Of a DNA stretch of 64,000 bases, positions 22,054-34,266 are shown piece by piece. Positions within the stretch are counted from its first letter, which is position 1. Each line of letters starts with the position of its first letter. Position numbers and translations under genes: made by a program. Origin of the DNA: Corynespora cassiicola (taxonomy: Eukaryota > Ascomycota > Dothideomycetes > Pleosporales > Corynesporascaceae). The stretch spans positions 1,922,001 through 1,986,000 of the forward strand of contig JAEUWY010000008.1 of assembly GCA_022059125.1 (NCBI GenBank). Reading direction: 5' to 3'. The notes beneath the pieces are model-generated. The model was not told where the DNA came from. It was given only the letters and a program-made list of their open reading frames with translations, and did no database searches.

Positions 22054-23881
22054 ATGTCGGCTTTTGATTCGGAGAAGGTCAACACGGTCGAGGTCAACGA
22101 GCAGATGCCAGTCCCTACTACATCGCATACTGATACCCCCGCTGGCGATGAAGATCAACATGTCGGAAAACTTGCCTCTTTCAAGAAATATCCATGGGCG
22201 TGCGCGTGGTCCATATATGCCGTCTGGCTTGTGTTGCTTGTGTCCTTCGAGAACCAGGCTGCAGGCAATGTGATTGGCATTCCAGAGTTTCGCAAGGATT
22301 TTGGGCATGAATATGTCGCTGCGGATGGCACCACAAGCTATGTGATAGATGCGAATTGGCAGAGCGCGTTCCAGGGAGCACCTGTAGCTTCGTGGGTTAC
22401 CACCAGGGACCAAACGAATACAACCAGGAGCTAACAAGCGTCTAGAGCTATAGTTGGAGCACTTGGATGTGGCCAGATTGCAGACTGGCTTGGACGGCGT
22501 GCCGTAAGTCGTCTCGGTCAACACTAGAGCCCGCTAACCATTGCAGGTGGTCATGATATGCCTTGTCATCTCCTTCGTTGCAATTACCATGGAGTTCGTG
22601 TCCACTACAAATGAACTCTTTTTTGGTGGAAAATTCCTCAACGGTTTTGCGACAGGTGCACTTGCATCAGTGACCGTGTCGTATATAGGAGAGGTGAGCT
22701 ACCAAATGCCTCCGTGATGCTTCAATGTTGACGAGGAGAATCAGATTGCCCCTTTCGCACTACGAGGAATGTTGACTTGCTTGACTGCATTGGCTTACAC
22801 ACTAGGCCCACTTACCGTGGCCTTGATTGTCAATACGACAGGAGTATATACAAACAGATGGGCATATCGTGCAGTTTTCTGTGCCCAGTATGGGTTTGCT
22901 GCAATCGCTACGTGTTTGGTTCCTTTTATGCCCGAGTAAGCCCCCCTACAAATTCCAATCCCTACATTTTCTAATGGCCGTATCCTCAGGTCCCCCTGGT
23001 GGCTCGCCTCCAAGAACCGTTATGATGGTGCATTGCAGGCCCTTAACAAACTAGGGCACCGAGGACAAACTGCCGAGAAGAAGCTTGTCGTCATAACCAA
23101 TACCCTAGAGGAAGTCCGCAAAGAAACCGAGGGAGTTACCTACCTCGAATGTTTCCGACGATCCAATCTGCGCCGGACCATCATTTCCATTGCCCCATTG
23201 TCTATCCAGGCATTGTCCGGTGTCGCCTTTGCAGCATCCTACTCCACCTATTACATGCAGCTTGCCGGATTCAGTACCTCGATGAGCTTCAAACTCCAGA
23301 TTGTACAGCAAGTCCTTTCGCTCATCGGAAACGTCATGTCCTGGTATCTTGTCGATCGTGTCGGCCGGCGAAATCTGATGTTCTATGGCCTTCTGGTTCT
23401 GACCATTGTGCTCCTTCTTATGGCTGGACTTGCAACCATTGAGACAAGCGGTGGATCTAAGGGGGCTGTATCGATGATCTTGGTCTACTGCTGGTGGTAT
23501 AATGTTACAATTGGCGCTGCTGCGTACACCATTCTCTGCGAGGTATCAACTTCGCGCTTGAGAGTCAAGACCATTGCCATTGGCCTGGCGCTTCAGAATG
23601 GACTGCAGACCATGTGGTCTTTTGTACTACCATACTTGTTCAACCCGGACAAGTTGAATCTTGGCGGACGCCTAGGCTTCATCTTTGGAGGTTTGTCTGT
23701 CATATGCCTCGTTTATCTGTGGTTCTACCAGCCAGAAACTGCAGGACGCACATACGAAGAGTTGGATGAGATGTTCATGAAGAGGGTGCCAGCAAGAAAG
23801 TTCAAAGGATACTTGACTGATGCACGACCGGATAATGGGATTATGAAGGACGAGAAGAAGATGTCTGAGAGTATTGCTTGA
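22054..23881 (+). CDS. MFS sugar transporter
   Basis: Five exons (22,054-22,391, 22,446-22,503, 22,547-22,693, 22,745-22,935, 22,990-23,881; introns 54, 43, 51 and 54 nt) give 541 residues. Diagnostic sugar-porter motifs appear: GCGQIADWLGRRA between the first spans, PESPWWL (rebuilt by the last splice) before the central loop, VDRVGRRN in the second half and FYQPETAGRTYEELD near the end. Twelve membrane spans are expected. The soluble N-terminal tail and the FQGAP stretch resemble the maltose/hexose branch of fungal sugar/H+ symporters, which act in the plasma membrane. The substrate is not certain. The start at 22,054 is the first ATG of the frame. Confidence 0.9.
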
Positions 23882-24400
23882 TCTCTCAAGCGGCAGTCGC
23901 TTGGAGAAACAAATCGAACAAAGATGCAAGTTGGCAGCCTTGTTATAGCATCGTCTAGCATTGCATCACCCAAACAAACTTCATATTCGAAACAAATTCA
24001 CTTTCGCAAGCCTTGCACCTTAATCCCATGATGTTGTTGTGAGTCGAGCATGCGTCCATTTCTTCCGTCCAGCAACAATTAAGTCTTGACTCGGTAATTG
24101 AAAATGTAGCGGCGTGGGCCTACTTTCTACCTGATTCATAGGCCTGTGGTGTTCTGAAAACCATGAAGGATGATTCGGCTTCTTCGGCCGAAGTCGAACT
24201 CCGGACACCGGAGTAATCACCTGCCGATACACACGAATGCCGACAGTCATAGAGGGGCATTGCGAAAAGTGGGGACTGACCCAACCAAAAAGTGGAGGAT
24301 TGAAGGAGGGGGGGAGAGAAGGTGATATAAAGCCTAGACATGCATCTGCCTAGCTTATTCAAAGCCAACTATAGATATATGGCTCTGGTCTTCCTTTACC
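23882..24400. promoter_or_regulatory. Intergenic, promoter region of the DHA2 transporter
   Basis: About 520 bp separates two genes that run in the same direction. A TATAAA-like word lies at 24,334-24,339 (GATATAAAGCC), about 65 bp before the start codon, and could be the TATA element. Nothing else is evident. Confidence 0.4.
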
Positions 24401-26255
24401 ATGGCCAGAGTACTTCCTGTTCGGGAGCCGCAAGAAGACGTCGATGTCATTGTGTCGGGGTTGGCCCATGAGCAAGACACTGCAATAAAAATGCTAGGCG
24501 AAACAGACCCGGAGAAAGGCAAGGAGCCTGAGACACTATCTCATGTTACTGAGAGTGGACTACAGCTGTCCAAAGCTAGAGGTATTGCCTTGGTCATGAC
24601 TTTGACCGGTGCAAGCTTCTTAAACGTCAGTCGAGACACCATTACCGTCATGTATGTCAAAAGCTCATCGTACCAGGTCCTTTCTACTCAAGCAATCGTC
24701 ATCATTCTCCCTGTAATCCGTAGTTCAATTAACATTCCAGAAAGTCGATCTCAGTGGATCGTATCTGCCTATTCGTTGACCTTTGGCTGTTTTTTGTTAC
24801 TCTGGGGTCGCATTGGCGACGTTTTTGGCAAGCGTTCGATCTTCCTTTTGGGAACCCTACTCGCAACTGCGAGCAACATTGCCAACCCCCTTGTGCGCAA
24901 TGAAGTTGCGTTTAATTTTTTCCGCGGTCTGGCCGGCATTGTTAGTCTAAGCCTTGCGATCGCCAGTTTTAACGTTACTGATCCATAGCAGGGCGGAGCA
25001 GCCAATGTACCAACCGCGATCGGAATTCTGGGCGTGACATTTGAGGCTGGAAAGAGGAGGAACTACGCTTTTGCAGCTTACTGTATGTTACTCACCTCTG
25101 CATCGTACTCGTCAAGCAGGAAACCGGGGGCTGACTTATGAACAAGCTGCTGGATCTGCCCTCGGTGGGGCCATAGGCAACATTCTGTCCGGATTTATTT
25201 CTGCATATGCATCATGGAAATGGGTCTTTGGTGTGCTAGCAGCATTTTCGGCAATCATTGCGGTCTCCGGCTTTTTCGTCATCCCAGTACCTCCACCAAG
25301 TATCAAGGGCGAAAATCATCATTACAATCTCCTAAAGTCGATAGACTGGCTCGGTGGCTTCATAATCACCGCGGGTCTAGTTGCACTTTTATTCGCATTG
25401 ACAGAAGGCAACGTGGCTGGTTGGAGTAACGTCCATATACCTATACTTATCGCTATTGCTGGCCTACTGATGGCCACTTTCTTTGTATGGCAGTGGTATC
25501 AGGAAAAACACACAAGACGGGCGCCTCTGGTCAAGATCTCTCTATTTAGGAATTGGCGATTTGCAGCAGCCGTGATCATCATGGGCATGTTCTTCGGAGA
25601 CTACAATGCTTTTGTTGTCTTCGCCACATACTTTTGGCAAGATTACCAAAACCTCAGTACGCTGCAGACGACTCTTCGATTCATACCTGCCGGCGTCGCT
25701 GGCACTTTGGTCGCGTTGACAATGTCGATGCTAATTTCAAGAATCGACACTTGTACGTTACTCGTCTGTGCAAATCTTGCAGTAGCTTCGTCGTGTCTTC
25801 TGTTTGCGATACCAATCTCGCCAAAAACATCGTACTTCGCTACTGGACTACCGGCCATGATTCTTTCGGTCATAGGAGCAGATACAGTATGGCCCTGTCT
25901 GACACTCTTCACATCTCTCAGCGTACCCCAGTCGGACCAAGCAATTGGAGGTGCCATCATCAACTCTGCAGGCCAGATAGGGCGTGCCATTGGCCTTGCA
26001 ACCACGACCGCACTCCAGATGGGTGTCACTGCACAGCATAGGAATATGTCGGTGTCCGAAGCAGGGGCTATCACTGTGTGGGATGATGGTTCATTGGTCG
26101 GAATAAGAGCCGCCAATTGGTTCAACTTTGGTATGCAAATTATCTCTGCTGGCATCACCGTGGTAGCGTTTCGTGGCACTGGAATTGTGGGTAAAACGCG
26201 CACATCAGGGAAGCATCATTCTGAACGGTCAAGAAAAATATCTAGAGAGCGATGA
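24401..26255 (+). CDS. MFS drug/H+ antiporter, DHA2 (14-span) type
   Basis: Four exons (24,401-24,625, 24,677-24,940, 24,989-25,082, 25,147-26,255) encode 563 residues. The first intron is 51 nt with no in-frame stop; removing it brings LTGASFLN next to VLSTQAIVIILP, the usual first membrane span. Motif A is present as WGRIGDVFGKR, and motif C-like glycine-rich spans follow (SALGGAIGNILSGF). Fourteen hydrophobic spans fit the DHA2 family of plasma-membrane exporters for drugs, toxins or small metabolites. The closest branch I recognise is the aminotriazole-resistance-like group. Its substrate is unknown. It lies between a sugar transporter and a dehydrogenase and could export a product of that group. 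Confidence 0.87.
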
Positions 26256-26483
26256 TCCTCGGACGACATCCAAGGAGAAGATTCCAGGAGCTTGAAGGCA
26301 TCAATTGGAAATGATTCAGCGGTGTACAGGCCCCTCTTTCGCCATCGGTAGGCATGCGGTCCGTTCTCAAGGAGCATGCTAATATACTGGTATGTCAGTA
26401 TCTACCGCAACTAATCTCTTTAGCTATACGATAGAACACCTGCCGCTTGTTTGCGAGAGTGTTTAGGAATACGCAACCAGCTG

Positions 26484-27624
<1,141 letters not shown>

Positions 27625-27938
27625 TTTTTGTTTTCAGACTGGTGTTTTGGTATGGGGAGAGCAAATTGCGGGATCGGAATGTACAGTAAGGAATGGCTAC
27701 CGAGTGGGTTCTCGACTTTAAACGTATCCGGAAGCTACCCAAAGGTATCGCCGACTTTAATATCACATCCGTTGCTGTGGGGGCAAAGCGGGGCCAGGGA
27801 AGTTAAAAGGGCACTAGACCTCGAGACGAGGACATGCAGGAATATCATAGATTAGGCGCGCAGATTGACGATCTACCAACATGATGGCTGCCCTAAAGAC
27901 TTGACCTCTGCTACCACGGCCTCTATTTTGTATTATCT
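27625..27938. other. Intergenic region
   Basis: About 314 bp between two leftward genes. It should contain the dehydrogenase promoter and the peptidase 3' end. No feature stands out. Confidence 0.5.
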
Positions 27939-29281
27939 CTATTCCTTGGAGAATCCGAGTTCATAAAGGTAGCCAAGGACAAGCTGGGCGTGCTGGAGGA
28001 CGTGATCGGGGTCAATATGCTCAATGGTGTCATTGGCTGTGTGGATATGTGGGTTGCGATATTCGAATGCGGCCTCAAACACGAAAGACGACGGATAGCC
28101 ATTTCTGTTTGCCGATCCGTGATCAGAGCAAGCGTATCCACACTGACTTTCAACGTAGGTGATGTCGGTATACTAGATGGTTGTGAGCTGGCTACGTTTT
28201 GAGAGCTTATTCTTTGCATTGCTCACCTCCTCTATCACACGCGATATGTACTCGTTGAGAGTTGGATCCGTGAAGTCTGTAATGAGGCCAAAACTCTCGG
28301 GCTTGCCGGCGTCGATCGTCCCTTTAGAATAGCCAGTCATGTCTTGGTTCAACATCGCCCAGACATCTCGACTCGCAGCAGCATATTGAGTGAAGACTGG
28401 CGAAGAGGACGATTAGCCTTCTGCCTTGATTTGAGGATGAACTTATGAGGCGTTGTGATGATTTTGATAGTGGCGCTGGAATGTGAAAAGGATTCAACTT
28501 ACTATCCTGACTCCCACGCAGGCCACCTTCCTCTGCAGCATACCAGTGAAACTCAATGGTGTTGGGTATTTTGCCTGCCTTGACATTCTTTTCCGAAAGG
28601 AAAACTCGAAGCGCCTCGAGGATAGTAAAGGAGCCGGTGCCATTGTCATCCACTCCGGGAGCTCGTCCATTCATACGATCTCTGGAGTTGACGGAATCCA
28701 GGTGAGCTCCAACAATGACCGTCCTGTTGCTCCTCCCCGGGATGGTTACGATTACAGATTTTTGGGGCCAGGCAGCATGAGTGAAGGCCTCTGCCGTGAC
28801 GCCCGATTTTTTGGACTTCTTCACAACACCCTGGACTTGCTCGAGGAGCCACTCCGCCGCCTCTGCACCTGTTTGCGTCTCAGAGAAACGAGTGTGGTAG
28901 GTGGAGTAGTGTTCGAGGTTTTTCTTGATGTTGTTCCACTTGAGCTGTGGGAACAACTTTTTGATGTCCTTGTTATACTTGAATTTGGACGGGTAGGCAG
29001 CATGAGCTTTCAGGGCGATGGGTTCCGCATTGTAAGCAGTAATGTCAAAGAAATGGCTTCCACAGCCTCCTCCCTGGATATGAAGGATCAACATGGCTGG
29101 CCATAAGCCAGAGACGAGATTGAATACTCACAGAAAGGAGATCCCAGCGCTCTTCTTCCGTTATTTGACGTGTTTCTCCTGGGGCGGTCTCTATCGTAAC
29201 TAGGGCTCTAGGCTTAACCTCCTCTGGCTCCCCAAGGACTGCGGTAGCACAGGCGGCAGCAAGCAGAGTAATTGCCTTCAT
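27939..29281 (-). CDS. Secreted M28 zinc aminopeptidase (leucine aminopeptidase type)
   Basis: Four exons (29,281-29,132, 29,073-28,503, 28,396-28,227, 28,172-27,939; introns 58, 106 and 54 nt) encode 374 residues. A signal peptide (MKAITLLAAACATAVLG) and a propeptide precede the catalytic domain. The zinc ligands of family M28 are all visible: His in VGAHLDS, Asp in GVDDNG, Glu in AAEEGG, Asp in LNQDMTGY and His in NPHIHTANDT. The SDHGSANRNGYPSSF stretch is typical of fungal LAP1-like enzymes. It should be secreted and remove N-terminal residues from peptides. Length and all five ligands agree with an active enzyme. Confidence 0.93.
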
Positions 29282-30155
29282 GTTGATTGGAGTAAACTGG
29301 CCTTTATGGAGGGGAACAGAGGCAGTCTACTGAGTGAAGAGCCAATTTTTTGCTCTGTAGCCCCAATTTATATTATTGGCATCGGTTAATCATGACTGGC
29401 AATACCCGGTCAGCGGATCCCTCGCACCATTCCGACTGGCCGCTCCCCGGGTGGCTGAAGATATTTGAAGTAATACCAAGACGATGAGATATCAGGTATG
29501 CGATGGCAGCACCAATGATATGCCTTTGCGAGTTCTAGGTACTGATGGATTGTCTTGTCGCTGCGGAGAATGCGGCTCATGTTCTTGTCGATTTCCGGAT
29601 TGGGACTTTTTTCTTGTCGGCTTCCTAATTTATCCTAGCCTTGCAATGACATCCAGGATGAATGAGCAGATATGTCCAGGTATTGCGCTCAGCTGTCCTA
29701 GTATCGTACGTCAAATAACTTGACAAGTCTGGTGTGGGGTTCATAGGTGATGTTGGCAGGCATAGATGAGCATGATGAGGTGCGGGAAGCTAAATCGTTG
29801 TGGGGATCATCTGTGCAAGGTACGAGTTGGCACTGCCACCAAGCCTCAGTGCCAAGTGGAAATAAAACCATGGCACATGAACCGAAGGCCAGTCTGGCCA
29901 GCCAAAATATAGACTAAAAGTCTAGATCTGTGACCACGTACGTGTGCTGAGGTCACCGAAAGCCGAATTGCCAATGCCAGTGTCTCGTGAATCGGGACGT
30001 AATGTCATACAGTAACTGCTCCTGCTAGTGATGTCGTACTTTGCAAAACAGCCAGTTTTGCCTTAGTATTGCAGTCAGATGTATCTAGAAAAATAATAAT
30101 AATTGGACTATATAGTGTGTATGCTAGAATGGAAAAAAAACCTCCAATACTAAAT
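29282..30155. other. Intergenic region
   Basis: About 870 bp upstream of the aminopeptidase and downstream of the next leftward gene. A 79-codon open frame at 29,484-29,723 has no recognisable domain and I do not call it. No repeats were seen. Confidence 0.5.
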
Positions 30156-30767
30156 CTACAGAGCAGCAATGGCAGCGTTCCAGGACACATCGCGCTCGGC
30201 GGCGGCAGTGGTTCCAACACACGTGGTGAGATAGGTGTGCCAACCATCGATAGTTCCACTGGCCAAGCCATCCCGGACAGCGGGAGTGCACTGCGAGGTC
30301 AAGAACCAGGCGGCACTGCCAAAGGTCTCGTCGGGCCCGCTGACCAGGTCAAGGACAGCTTCCGGGCTCTGGGCCTGGGCGGCCTTTTCGGGGAACAGGC
30401 TTTTGGCGTACATTTGGTTGAAGGCGGGGGATTGCATGTTCTTGGTCCCCTGTCCCGGGACACCAGGGAAGTGGTTCTTGTTGTACTTGAAGTCGCCAGA
30501 CTCGAAGAGCATGATGGCGATGAGGGCAGCCTGCTCTCCCTTGGACTGGACGCCATATTTCTCAAAGGACTTGGTGATGGCGGGGGCAGCCGTAGCTGCA
30601 TCATGGCACTCGTCCGGGAAGTCTGCGCCGGCACACGACGCGGTGGATGGGGAAATGCTTGTGATGGTGTCTGCAGTAAGGGAGGAGGCCGAGTTGGAAC
30701 CGAGGGGCAAGGCGAGGCCCACGGCAGCGAAGACGCTGGCAGCAATTATGGAGGCTTTGGCGACCAT
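30156..30767 (-). CDS. Small secreted conserved fungal protein, lysozyme-like motif
   Basis: An intronless frame of 203 residues. I chose the Met at 30,767 because it places a clear signal peptide (MVAKASIIAASVFAAVGLAL) at the N-terminus; an upstream in-frame Met at 30,860 would hide it. Two Cys pairs are plausible (SCAGADFPDEC; SQCTP and TTC). The core FESGDFKYNKNHFPGVPGQG is a pattern I recognise from conserved secreted proteins of many ascomycetes without an assigned enzyme activity. The ESGxFxYNxN arrangement recalls lysozyme-like folds, which is only an inference. It shares a divergent 1-kb upstream region with the reductase gene. Confidence 0.8.
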   Translation of the reverse strand: MVAKASIIAASVFAAVGLALPLGSNSASSLTADTITSISPSTASCAGADFPDECHDAATAAPAITKSFEKYGVQSKGEQAALIAIMLFESGDFKYNKNHFPGVPGQGTKNMQSPAFNQMYAKSLFPEKAAQAQSPEAVLDLVSGPDETFGSAAWFLTSQCTPAVRDGLASGTIDGWHTYLTTCVGTTAAAERDVSWNAAIAAL

Positions 30768-31764
30768 GTTTACAGATGGTGATGACGAGGGTTGTAGTTG
30801 TCGACGATGATGATGGAATGAAGAAAGGGCGAAGATGGGTATCTCGTGGAAAACAAGCAAAGCAAACTTTGATGGCGAGAGTGGATAGACTTGCTATTGG
30901 GCGCGAGCGAAAAACAAGCGACGGGAACTTTATTGTCTGGGACTTTGTAGAAAAGCAAAGCGGAGCAAAGTGAATGAAGCTTGAAATGAGCGGAGTGAAG
31001 AGTGACGGCAGAGGGCGGGCGAAGGGCACAGATATACCTGGTAGCAACAAAGAGACGGATTCCTCGTGACGGACTCGGTATGCCGCAGCCTCAGGGGCGG
31101 CACAGCTAGGGAATGTTGGTCGGTGGCCAGCTGAGAGCCAATGCCTGGCTGGGCGGTGATGGCGGTGATGGCGGCGAGTCACGTGAGAGGGCGCAGTACG
31201 CGTGGCGATTGGCCAGCGAGGGCTCCGGCGTTCACGGCTGGCGGTCGCACGTTGGTTTCGAAACAAGCGCCTCGACCAAGCTTTTGCCAACGCCTCCACA
31301 GGCGCCCGTCAGACACGAAAGCGGAGTGCGCTCTAGCGATCGGACTTGGTCGAGCTGTGGCCCTTCATAAGCGTTGCCATGTCCGCAGCGGCGCGGCTGG
31401 GGCGCAGGGGCAGCGGGCTAGGCCCAGAGAGGGGCGTGGTAGCACACAGGGCCAGCCGGACATGGGCGCAGCGGTGATTGAGTGGGCGCCGCACGGCACG
31501 AGACGGCGTGGCGGTGATTTGGGCCTTTGGGCCTCTGGGCCTTTGAGCATCTGCCCGCCGTCGCGTCTGGGGGGAGGGTGGGCTGGAGTGGCATGGGATG
31601 AGAGCCGACGTCGGCCATGGCAATGACGTTTCCCGTGTCGATTTCAAATTGCCCCGCCGCTAGCCAGCTGTGTTGCCCGTGGACAGGTCGTGTACCACGG
31701 TGCCAGCGGTTGCCAGCCTCAACTCCTGCCATTGCCATTGCCATTGCCCCCTCCCACAGCCACA
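30768..31764. promoter_or_regulatory. Divergent promoter region
   Basis: About 1 kb lies between the secreted-protein gene (leftward) and the aldo/keto reductase gene (rightward). GC-rich without repeats, apart from a CCATTG-repeat stretch just before the reductase start (31,730-31,750). Open frames here are of low complexity and lack domains. Confidence 0.45.
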
Positions 31765-32188
31765 ATGCCCGCCGTTGAATCCAAATTCGATCCCAAGGAC
31801 ATGGAGTTCCGCCGCCTGGGTCCGGCAGGACTCAAGGTCTCGGTCTTCTCGCTGGGCGGCTGGTTGACGTACGGCGGCACCCAGAAGGGCTCCGTCGTCA
31901 AGGACTGCATGCAGGCCGCCTGGGACAACGGAATCAACTTCTTCGACACGGCCGAGGTCTACTCCAAGGGCGAGTGCGAGGTCGAAATGGGCCAGGCGCT
32001 CAAGGAGTTGGCCTGGCCCCGCGACGAGTTTGTCCTATCCACCAAGGTGAGAGAGAGACGAGATGAGACCAAGCCATACTGGCTCCCTGCGGCTGATGGG
32101 CTGACTCACCTGCGCAGGTCTTCTTTGGAACAGGTCGAAAGGAACCAAACACCAGGTGCGTCCCTGTGCCACGCCGCCTCGTCCAATG

Positions 32189-32225
<37 letters not shown>

Positions 32226-33027
32226 GTCATCGTCACCACCATGGCCGGCTAACGTGATGCAGGGGCCTGTCCCGGAAGCACATCATCGAAGGCCTGAAGA
32301 GCTCGCTGGCACGCCTGGACCAGTCCTATGTCGACGTCTACTTTGCCCACCGATTCGACCCCGACGTGCCCATGCGGGAGATTGTCGAGGCCTTCACCCA
32401 GTGCATCCGAAGCGGATGGACGCACTACTGGGGCACGTCGGAATGGCCCGGCGACAAGATCCAGGAGGCCATTGACGTGGCCGAAAGGTACAATCTGATT
32501 GCGCCCGTGGTGGAGCAGCCCCAGTACAATGCCTTCCACCGCGAGCGATTTGAGAACGAGTATGCGCCGCTGTACCAGAAGCACCAGTACGGCACCACCA
32601 TCTGGTCCCCGCTCGACTCGGGCATCCTGACGGGCAAGTACGACTCTGGCATCCCGCAAGACTCGCGCTTCGCCACCAACCCCGACTTCTTCAAGAACAC
32701 GATCGAGAAGCTGAAGAGTGACGAGGGCAAGGCGAAGCTGGACAAGGTCAGGAGGCTGGGCAAGGTGGCCGACCGGCTTGGAGCAAGCACAGCCCAGCTC
32801 GCGCTGGCGTGGTGTGCCAAAAAGTAAGCACAGCACCTCGCGGAGCGACCATGGCGGATCGAACTGACTTGGCCAGCAAAAACGTCAGCACCGTTATCCT
32901 CGGGGCCACCAAGCCGCAGCAGGTCCACGACAACTGCAAGGCGCTGCAGCTGCTGCCCAGGCTGACGGCCGAGGTCATGGACGAGATCGAGGGCATCCTG
33001 GACAACAAGCCCCGGCCGTCGCTGTAA
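31765..33027 (+). CDS. Aldo/keto reductase, voltage-gated K+ channel beta-subunit type
   Basis: Four exons (31,765-32,046, 32,118-32,155, 32,263-32,823, 32,877-33,027; introns 71, 107 and 53 nt) give 343 residues. The order [31 protein letters not shown], the active-site Asp/Tyr/Lys region, [32 protein letters not shown] and [10 protein letters not shown] is that of the AKR6 (Kv-beta) family, NADPH-binding TIM barrels of the cytosol. Splices rebuild PNTRGLS and AKNKNVS, supporting the model. The second intron contains an (ATC)n run. In fungi the role is probably general reductase activity; a channel partner is not implied. Confidence 0.93.
32196..32235. repeat. (ATC)n microsatellite inside an intron
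   Basis: About a dozen ATC/GTC units lie in the second intron of the aldo/keto reductase gene, between the donor at 32,156 and the CTAAC branch-like site near 32,249. Unit number is likely to vary between strains. Confidence 0.85.
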
Positions 33028-34266
33028 GGCGGGACGAGCAGGTGGCCGGTGGGGGAGACGGAGGGAGTAGAGAGTAGAGAGCAGAGAGCAGAGAGCAGAG
33101 AGCAGAGGTAGAGAGGGTAGAGAGGGTACCTAGGTAGCCATGGCAGCATCAATCATTGGCTCGCGTGACGCATGCAAAGTCAAGGTCACATGAGGGCAGA
33201 CGCAGTGAAGACCCGGCCAGGCACGAGTAACCGTCTGGCCTGGAGTCGAGCGGCCGTGCTGACTGACGGGCGGGCATTGCCCATTGCGCGCCTCTGGCCG
33301 GCCGGGCTCGTTGCAGAATTCCAAATCGTGCCATGGTCGGCACCTGCGACGCAAACAGCTCCACGTCGCGTCTCAACCGCCCGCCCGCCGCTACTCGCCC
33401 ACGCCTACGCTTACGCCCACGCCCACGCCCACGCCTGCGCCCACGCCCGCCGGTTGCTGCTGAGCAGACGGCAGCGTCTGTAGATATAGGCGGCGTCGGA
33501 TCGCCTGTCCGCCCATGTCCGCTGCATAGCTCCGCATCCGCACGCACCCACTGCTCTCGACTGCACCGCACCGCACCGCTCCGCACCGCTCCGCATTCGA
33601 CCTCCCCCCCCCTTCACCGCACAGCGCAGCGCAGCACGCCGCCGCACCGCATGGCCTCCCTCTCGCCAGACCCGTCCGTGGGCGATGCGCGCGCACACAA
33701 CGGCTCCGGTGAGTCCTGCCCTCTCCATTGCCATCCCCCCCCCCCCCCCCCCCCGTCGTCCCTGCGAGCCCCCAGCGCCCCCAACGCCCTCTTGTCCTGC
33801 GGGCCGCGGCCTGCTTGGACCGCCAGGCGTTTGACGGCGGTTCTGTTTTGCCTTCGCCGCCTCCGACCTGCTGTGCTTGGCTGTCGCCCGGCATTGGCTC
33901 CCCTTCTGCTGCATCTGTCTTCCCACCCCGCCAGAGACGGCACGAGTCTCGTCAAGGCAAGTCGTTCGGGGCCAGCATAATCGCCCATCACCTTTTCCAC
34001 GGCTCTGTCGCCTGCCGAACGCTGCCATGGCTGCGTCGACGACCATGGCCCTGGCCGAGGCCCCCGCGTGCGAATACATATACAAGGCCGTGCCACCCTC
34101 ACACCATGTCCAAGCTCTACTGCTGTTTGCATCCTTATTTGCCTAGTTACTACTTCCCTACTTACACCTATTGTAATTTCTTTTCCCTTCTCTTCCCTTC
34201 TATTCGTCTTCGTCTTCTTCTTTTCTTTACCCTTGCTCTCCTCACTAGCCGTCGCTCCACTTTCCA
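33028..34266. promoter_or_regulatory. Upstream and leader region of the bZIP gene
   Basis: It holds a purine tandem repeat of GAGAGCA-like units (about 33,066-33,125), a CGCCCA hexamer array (about 33,390-33,450) and a C-run (about 33,735-33,755). An upstream ATG at 33,651 opens a 19-codon segment ending at a perfect GTGAGT donor (33,709). With an acceptor near 34,248 this would be a leader intron of about 540 nt, so a spliced 5' leader with an upstream start codon is plausible. No protein gene is evident. Confidence 0.45.
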
